64,000 nt of DNA from Cinnamomum chago. Lineage: Eukaryota; Streptophyta; Magnoliopsida; Laurales; Lauraceae. The notes under the pieces are model-generated. The model saw only the letters and a program-made list of their open reading frames with translations. It was not told the origin of the DNA and did not search any database. This document shows, piece after piece, positions 63,843 to 64,000 of the stretch. Each line of letters starts with the position of its first letter. Within the stretch, counting starts at the first letter, position 1. The stretch lies in contig CP142453.1 in NCBI GenBank assembly GCA_038049695.1, forward strand, positions 16,124,001-16,188,000, given 5' to 3'. The position numbers and the translations under genes were made by a program.

Positions 63843-64000
63843 TGTATACCTGCATGGACTAGGGATGTTCACTGGTTTTGTACAATTTTAAAATTTTTAT
63901 TATTTATTATCTCCTTCAAGTGCTTCATCACTTACAGAGTGACTGAAGCAGCATTTGAATCAATTTGGACTTGACTGAAACACGACTTCAGTGGTTCAAC

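Overview
The window is nuclear DNA of a flowering plant with a repeat-rich genome. Two split genes of typical plant type, with GT-AG introns, sit among plant LTR retrotransposons, L1-type LINEs, hAT and Harbinger-like elements, and one Pol III tRNA gene. No close species assignment is possible by eye. The long, TE-filled introns suggest a large genome, perhaps a woody or early-diverging angiosperm, but that is inference.

Layout. Positions 1-1694 are the 3' part of a Ty3/Gypsy LTR. Positions 5841-17230 (minus strand) hold the 5' part of a zinc-finger gene of the C3H44/NERD family. Three exons are visible: a large first exon (15963-17230) with an acidic repeat-rich region, and two small exons (15800-15879 and 6028-5841) completing a PHD-type finger. 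Intron 2 is 9.8 kb and contains LINE remnants, RNase H fragments, a hAT element (8391-9887) and a Harbinger-like MITE (11876-12327). Intron 3 runs left through two LINE fragments and out of the window, so the SWIB, Plus3, GYF and CCCH exons expected for this family are not visible.

The 19.5 kb between the two divergent genes carries a 3.0 kb non-autonomous hAT element (20144-23157, 8-bp target duplication) with a second inverted-repeat element nested in it. It also carries a complete 10.9 kb Tat-type Ty3/Gypsy retrotransposon (23975-34858, target duplication AAATC) lying in minus orientation. Its gag-pol is one reading frame of about 1,937 codons interrupted only by six nonsense codons. On the opposite strand, between pol and the 3' LTR, is an intact three-exon gene of 644 codons with its own TATA box. 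A 57-bp minisatellite lies where the two convergent transcription units meet.

Positions 36774-54122 (plus strand) encode a complete 14-exon, 402-residue PHAF1 (UPF0183) homologue. Its intron 3 holds a decayed copia pol and a 199-bp tandem duplication. Its 6.7 kb intron 8 holds a 4.0 kb gag-only LTR retrotransposon (46019-50050). From memory, the Arabidopsis homologues of these two genes are direct neighbours (At3g51120 and At3g51130), so the window appears to preserve an ancient gene pair now separated by transposons.

The right end (54123-64000) has a tRNA-Glu(CTC)-like gene with a disturbed anticodon stem (57046-57117), a few repeats, and weak exon candidates at 58665 and 63435-63842 that I could not assign.
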